NCBI RefSeq assembly: GCF_046630445.1
Contig: NC_092336.1
Location: forward strand, 509,425,501 to 509,489,500
Direction of reading: 5' to 3'
Source: Rutidosis leptorrhynchoides
Taxonomy: Eukaryota; Streptophyta; Magnoliopsida; Asterales; Asteraceae
Length of the DNA stretch: 64,000 bases
Both the position numbers and the translations under genes were made by a program. The notes under the pieces were generated by a model. It had not been told where the DNA came from. It searched no databases and saw nothing but the letters and a program-made list of their open reading frames with translations. The stretch's first letter is position 1; each line of letters begins with the position of its first letter. Positions 57,634-64,000 of this stretch are shown one piece after another.

Positions 57634-57947
57634 CGTTATTACTATTATTATATTAGATATTATTATTAACTATATGATTATTATTATTAAGGTAACTTAT
57701 TATATTATCATTATTATTATTAGTATTATCACTTAAAAATTATTAGTATTACCATTATTAATATTATTATTATTAGTACTATTATTGTTGTATTATTATT
57801 ACTAGTATTATAATTAATATTGGAATTATAATAATTATTATTATTATCATAGTTACAAGTATCATAATCATTATTATCATTAATATCATTTTTACTGTTA
57901 CAAATATTATTTTCGTATTATTATAATTAATAGTTTCATCAAATGAT

Positions 57948-57950
<3 letters not shown>

Positions 57951-58033
<83 letters not shown>
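57951..58033. repeat. (AT)n microsatellite
   Basis: About 82 bp of AT dinucleotides inside the solo LTR. Confidence 0.95.
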
Positions 58034-58037
<4 letters not shown>

Positions 58038-59560
58038 ATACATAACTTAGTTATATTAACATTTTTATATACAAAATGAATACATTAATTAAATAATGAA
58101 ATATATATAAGTTATTAATATAAAAATAATATCACTAATAATAATATATATATTTATTCGATTACGATTATATATTAATGAATATACAAATGATATATGT
58201 TCGTGAATCCGAGGCCAACCCTACATTTGTTCAATGCCGTCATATGTATTTTTACTACAAAATACTGTATTGTGAGTTTCATTTGCTCCCTTTTTAAATG
58301 CTTTTGCAATATATATTTTTGGGACTGAGAATACATGCGCTGCTTTATAAATGTTTGACGAAATAGACACAAGTACTTAAAACTACATTCTACGGCTGGA
58401 TTATTAAATCGAATATGCCCCTTTTTAGTCTGGTAATCTAAGAATTAGGGAATAGACACCCTAATTGACGCGAATCCTAAAGATATATCTATTGGGCCCA
58501 ACAAGCCCCATCCAAAGTACCGGATGCTTTAGTACTTCGAATTTATCATGTCCGAAGGGAGTCCCAGAATAATGGGGATATTCTATATGCATCTTGTTAA
58601 GGTCGGTTACCAGGTATTCAATCCATATGAATGATATTTTTGTCTCTATGCATGGGACGTATATTTATGAGAACTGAAAATGAAAATCTTGTGGTCTATT
58701 AAAATGATGGAAATGAATGTTTATGATAAACTAATGAACTCACCAACCTTTTGGTTGACACTTGAAAGCATGTTTATTCTCAGGTATGAAAGAAATCTTC
58801 CGCTGTGCATTTGCTCATATTAGAGATATTACTTGGAGTCATTCATGACATATTTCAAAAGACGTTGCATTCGAGTCGTCGAGTTCATCAAGATTATTAT
58901 TAAGTCAATTATAGTTGGTTATATTATGAAATGGTATGCATGCCGTCAACTGTAGATGAAATTAAAGTTTGTCTTTTAAAAACGAAAGCAATGTTTGTAA
59001 AATGTATCATATATAGGTCAAGTACCTGACGATGTAACCAAATGTAATGTATTCGTCCAGATGAATTAGGACGGGTCATTAGAGATTTCGGCTTGGTCTC
59101 AGTTATAACCGAAAATTACTAAAAATAAAAATCCTAACCAGCATAATTACTTTTAAAACCGAAAATCACTAAAAATAAAAATCATAACTGGCATAATTAC
59201 TTACATATAAATTAGGAAAAACGGTTGTGAAATTAATTTATGTATACATGGTATATAACATGTTTATTGTTTAATAAGAATAAAATGATACATCAAATAT
59301 CAAATATATAATATAAATATAAATATTATAAAAATAAATGTGTTTTAATATGTTATTAATTTGAATTCGGTTTTTAATTAACCGAATTTAAAATTTTTAA
59401 AACTGAAAACCAAACCGTAAACCGAATTATGAATTCGGTTTCGGTTTCGATTGATCCGAAAACCGTTTGAAAATTCAATTTTTTTTTTTGTTTGGATTCG
59501 ATCATTCGATATTCGAGTTATTCGGTTTGAAACTAAATGGTGCACACCCCTAGTTTCAAT

Positions 59561-60877
<1,317 letters not shown>

Positions 60878-61106
60878 CAGGGCCGTCCCATTAAAATTAT
60901 GGGCCATGTTCAAAAAATACAAAGAAGACCTTTTATATAATAAAAATTTTCATATGTAAAATCATAAATTCGGAAGCACTAATAATATCATGAGTACTAG
61001 CATCTTTCGATTTGTTCACAATATATATGTTGGGTTATTCTTGGGCCCCTATGAATTATGGGCCTTGTGCGACAGCACACTTAGAACATGCCCAAATCCG
61101 CCCCTG
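60878..61106. mobile_element. hAT-like MITE, 229 bp
   Basis: Ends CAGGGCCGTCCC and CCGCCCCTG form short inverted termini (CAGGGNCGG-like). The flanks TAACCCCC (60870-60877) and TAAACCCC (61107-61114) are an 8-bp TSD with one mismatch. The interior is AT-rich and non-coding. Confidence 0.6.
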
Positions 61107-61114
61107 TAAACCCC

Positions 61115-61227
61115 CTCACCTTGAAGATCCTTACGTGATCGCCAAGCAAAGCGGACTATTGGTGCATGAGATTGCTTTGCCTCCCTACATAAATGAATCT
61201 GTTGTCAAGAGGCATGGATATTGGTAA
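61115..61227 (+). pseudogene. possible terminal exon fragment, unrecognised
   Basis: An open stretch just right of the MITE reads DPYVIAKQSGLLVHEIALP and continues to a stop at 61225-61227. Its composition is more protein-like than its surroundings, but I do not recognise a family. No upstream exon is visible because the MITE and AT-rich DNA precede it. It may be chance. Confidence 0.2.
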
Positions 61228-62064
61228 CGAGCGGCTTTCGCGTTGCTGCGAGAAATAATTTTGCTCGATACATTAAACACTGTTTAAGTAGTAGGGATGA
61301 CTCTTGCATTGCGTTTAAAAATCGTTCGCGCCAATACATGGTTCCGCTATATAAATTAAACATTGAATCGGTAGTTTATATTTGCAATACGCATATCGAA
61401 AATTCATACATACGTATTAAATGAAATGTAAACTAAATTAAAATAAATATACTTCTATACGGTGGAGTTTTTGTAACCGTTGGTCTATGTTTTTTACTCA
61501 AATATTTCGTGTTTATGGTTTTTCTGTCTTGTGCATGTTTAATAATTTCGATAAATTCATCATATTTATGTATTAACTAAATGTAGTATACAAATAAGTA
61601 ATTCGAAATAATGATGGATATATAGAAAATTAATAGTAAAAATGAATCAATATTCAAATTTGTTCGAATGATAGAAGAATGCTGTTTTAAGGCGTATACA
61701 TAATTTTTAATAGATGTACATTCAACTTAAAACAAATACTCATGCGGTCATATACTCATATCATGTAACAGATAGGCCCATATGAAAACATCAAGTCATA
61801 CAAAGCCAATCAAGACCCAATAAAGAAAAGTAAAGGAAAAATTCCAAACTACATCATTTGATGGTAAAACGACATTAAAAAGAACCCAAAACGTTTAGTC
61901 ACTAAAAGTGGTCATTGTGGTAACAATGAGGATGAGGAGCTTCAACTTTTTGTTAATTGTAATTGTGATGTTTCCAGAGAAGTTTGGTGCAGTGTAACGA
62001 CGTCGAATTGAACCAACGGTAAATGACTTTTTTGCCCTTAAATTTTAATTATTAGCAATTTTTA
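61228..62064. other. intergenic, no gene seen
   Basis: AT-rich; a tiny open frame near 61929 (22 codons, hydrophobic) is not convincing. No repeat family is recognised. Confidence 0.45.
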
Positions 62065-62300
62065 TGATTATGTTGATTGTTTAGTTGAATTTGTTTTGTG
62101 ACAAAGGTTGCAATCTGTGTATTTAATTTAAACCTCGTTATGACCACTTAATGAGGTGCGTTATACTAATATAACTGGTAAATGATTATGTTGATTGTTT
62201 AGTTGAATTTGTTTTGTGACAAAGGTTGCAATCTGTGTATTTAATTTAAACCTCGTTATGACCACTTAATGAGGTGCGTTATATTAATATAACTGGTAAA
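62065..62300 (+). repeat. recent 118-bp tandem duplication
   Basis: The units 62065-62182 and 62183-62300 start TGATTATGTTGATTG and end AACTGGTAAA. I noticed one difference (TATACTAAT against TATATTAAT), so the duplication is young. Confidence 0.92.
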
Positions 62301-62364
62301 TATCCATGTGAAATGAGAGTGGGGTTTCCTCACTTTCAAAAAACCCCAACCACATATATGCCTC
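62210..62364 (+). repeat. 155-bp direct repeat, left copy
   Basis: Starts TGTTTTGTGACAAAGG and ends ATATATGCCTC. It is nearly identical to 63165-63319 (one difference noticed) and overlaps the second unit of the 118-bp duplication. Confidence 0.92.
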
Positions 62365-63164
62365 TGATCAAACCAAAATCGTTAAGTGTGATTAGATTTC
62401 GGGTTTGAGGATTAATTCCGACGATGATCGGAGCACCGGCTGGAATTGGTTTAACGACTGGAGTAATGTTACCGCAATTGATTTGGGCAGAGTAACATTA
62501 ATGCATCCAGTGTTGTTTGAATGAAAGATCTTGTTTATGTATTTATAGATGTTTAGGAGGGAATGGTGACGTGGCACATGTCCCTTTCATGGTTGTAACA
62601 AACTTGGTCAATCCCGAGGGGTGACGTGGCACATGTCCCTTTCGTGGAGAATAACAGATCCTAACGAACTTCCCTAGATTTGCGGGCTGATGTGGCATGC
62701 AACTTGCTTGCATGCTCGTTCTGTTATCAGGTGATCATTCCGGGACAGAGCGTCTTTTTCGGGGTAGTGCACTTTCTCCGGATATTGCACTTTCTCCGGG
62801 ACATCGTGCTTGTTCCGGAATAATATCTTCGTGTCAGGTTGCAATGCCGTGATGGTACTGACGGCAGGTTGATTCCGGTTAAGGCATCACAGTGCTCTCA
62901 GTCTAGCCGGGTGGGTCTTCGCCGAACACTTGTTCCAAGTGTTTCTTCACGGTTGTGATTATGATGACTGGTTTCGCGACGCTTGATTATGATTGTCATG
63001 ACCGGCTGCATGGTGCCGGTTGTGTGTATGTCATCCGGGTTCTTGGTCTTACCATTTGCCCGGCGTGGTAAAATTCTCGGGATCACGTCAGACGGATCTC
63101 GAGAAAAGAAGTACGCATTCCGAGACGCATAGTACCGGGTAGGATTTTTGCCGAGACGCTTGCC
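62365..63164 (-). mobile_element. 800-bp LTR-like fragment between direct repeats
   Basis: More GC-rich than its surroundings. On the minus strand it shows a doubled GACATGTGCCACGTCACC phrase (near 62570 and 62620), then a TATA box (TCTATAAATACAT, near 62535-62547) and leader-like sequence, as in LTR promoters. Repeated GCACTTTCTCCGG phrases lie near 62769-62810. No coding region is certain; a basic 62-residue frame (63086-62898) is unassigned. It starts and ends exactly at the 155-bp repeats. Confidence 0.5.
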
Positions 63165-63319
63165 TGTTTTGTGACAAAGGTTGCAATCTGTGTATTTAAT
63201 TTAAACCTCGTTATGACCACTTAATGAGGTGCGTCATATTAATATAACTGGTAAATATCCATGTGAAATGAGAGTGGGGTTTCCTCACTTTCAAAAAACC
63301 CCAACCACATATATGCCTC
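63165..63319 (+). repeat. 155-bp direct repeat, right copy
   Basis: Third occurrence of the CAAAGGTTGCAATCTG segment, nearly identical to 62210-62364. Downstream (63320-63420) is leader-like sequence with CACACACATACATC and AAACCCTAATTTG, resembling a plant promoter and 5' leader. Confidence 0.92.
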
Positions 63320-63590
63320 CTTTTGAAAATATATCACACACATACATCAAACGCACACTTAAATCTTATAAACCCTAATTTGATTCTTGTGATTTTGTTG
63401 CAATAAGAAGTATGTAATACGTTCTCAGTATTTCAGCAAGCTAGCAAGGGAACATGTTGATTTAATAATTTGAATCTATACTGTCAAAGTTTGTTTCAAA
63501 ACAAATGAACAACAAAACCATGGCACTTAATCGTGAGGCGACGATGTGGATCTGTGGTAGTTGCAAACCCTTATTTTCTAATCGCTAACC
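63320..63590 (+). other. possible gene leader cut off by a CACTA element
   Basis: Leader-like DNA, a short frame beginning MNNKTMALNREATMW near 63505 that stops within 27 codons, then the CACTA terminus. No gene can be claimed. Confidence 0.25.
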
Positions 63591-64000
63591 CACTACAAGA
63601 AAACTGTTATCTTAGGACCCCCAAAAGGGTCGTAAAAAGCCTATTCTTAGGACCTTTGGCCTCATAGGACCCTCAAACCATTGGACGTATAGGTGGGCGT
63701 CGTATTAACCAAAAAGGGTCCTAATGTTTATAGGACCGGTTTCATGAGTCCTATTAACAGCATAAAAAGTGTCCTTATAGAAGACCATCTTAGGACCCTT
63801 TATAATATAATCTGACGCATAAATTTGTGTTGTTAGAACCTATTAGGACTCTAAAAAAGTGTACTAATATAATTTAATACCACAAAAAAGGTTCTAATAT
63901 AAGTAGATGTTAATTAAGTATCACAAAAAAGGGGTCATAATATAATTTAGTACCACAAAATAGGGTCCTAATATAATTTAGTACCACAAAAAAGGGTCCT
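63591..64000. mobile_element. CACTA (En/Spm) transposon terminus, truncated by the window edge
   Basis: CACTACAAGAAAACTG at 63591-63606 is the classic plant CACTA terminal inverted repeat. It is followed by subterminal repeats in both orientations (TTAGGACCC and GGGTCCTAA). From 63870 there is a tandem array of a 30-40-bp unit (GGGTCCTAATATAATTTAG, then TACCACAAAA). The interior and transposase lie beyond 64000. Confidence 0.88.

Noticed and set aside
62210..63319. A short terminal-repeat retrotransposon (TRIM) with 155-bp LTRs
   Set aside because: The repeats do not end in CA, and no primer site or polypurine tract is present inside.

Overview
This window is repeat-dense nuclear DNA from a flowering plant, probably a eudicot and plausibly a daisy-family (Asteraceae) species. 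The lineage guess is inference, from the Athila and Tekay/Del-like LTR retrotransposon types, the plant initiator-Met primer sites, an F-box protein of a plant-only family, and SINE/MULE/hAT/CACTA relics. I see no convincing intact host gene. Almost everything is explained by mobile elements nested in each other, dated relative to one another by target-site duplications (TSDs).

Left block (1-25884). A plus-strand Athila-like element enters from the left. It has an env-position ORF with three in-frame stops (1167-2756), a long repeat-rich 3' region and a 3' LTR (4986-6488). It ends inside the leader of a minus-strand Athila-like element A (LTR 6864-8896). A in turn abuts the protease active-site region of a second minus-strand copy, B (5' LTR 23874-25884, decayed gag 20892-22641). 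B is split by a complete, very young Tekay/Del-like Ty3 element 1 (9247-20886, TSD ACTGT, two 2850-bp LTRs with only two differences noticed). Element 1 has an intact 1488-codon gag-pol and an extra upstream ORF broken by one TGA.

Middle block (25885-53843). An LTR fragment (25885-26307) is followed by an old plus-strand LTR-like host, cut at 27047/52123 by element 3 (27048-52117, TSD CCACG). Element 3 is a non-autonomous element with ~4-kb LTRs, an extra ORF and no pol. Its left LTR is cut by element 2 (30562-43807, TSD ATAAG), a Ty3 element whose pol is broken in three places. Element 2 nevertheless carries two intact extra ORFs between primer site and gag: an acidic protein and an F-box protein resembling the plant At1g67623 type. 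The unoccupied sequence for element 2 is preserved in the right LTR of element 3.

Right block (53844-64000). A MULE-type MITE with 9-bp TSD, a hAT-type MITE (8-bp TSD) split by an old solo LTR, a tRNA-derived SINE-like relic, a second hAT-like MITE, a locally duplicated promoter-like segment interrupted by an 800-bp LTR-like fragment, and the terminus of a CACTA transposon running off the right edge.

The most unusual signal is a shared grammar of short GC-rich inverted-repeat words beside LTR promoters. In Athila A, Athila B and element 3 they come as pairs exactly 32 bp centre to centre, with a TATA box a further 32-33 bp away. In the plus-strand Athila-like element another word type comes as pairs exactly 19 bp apart. 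The arms change from copy to copy while staying complementary, and the word in a copy's LTR resembles the word in the same copy's leader.
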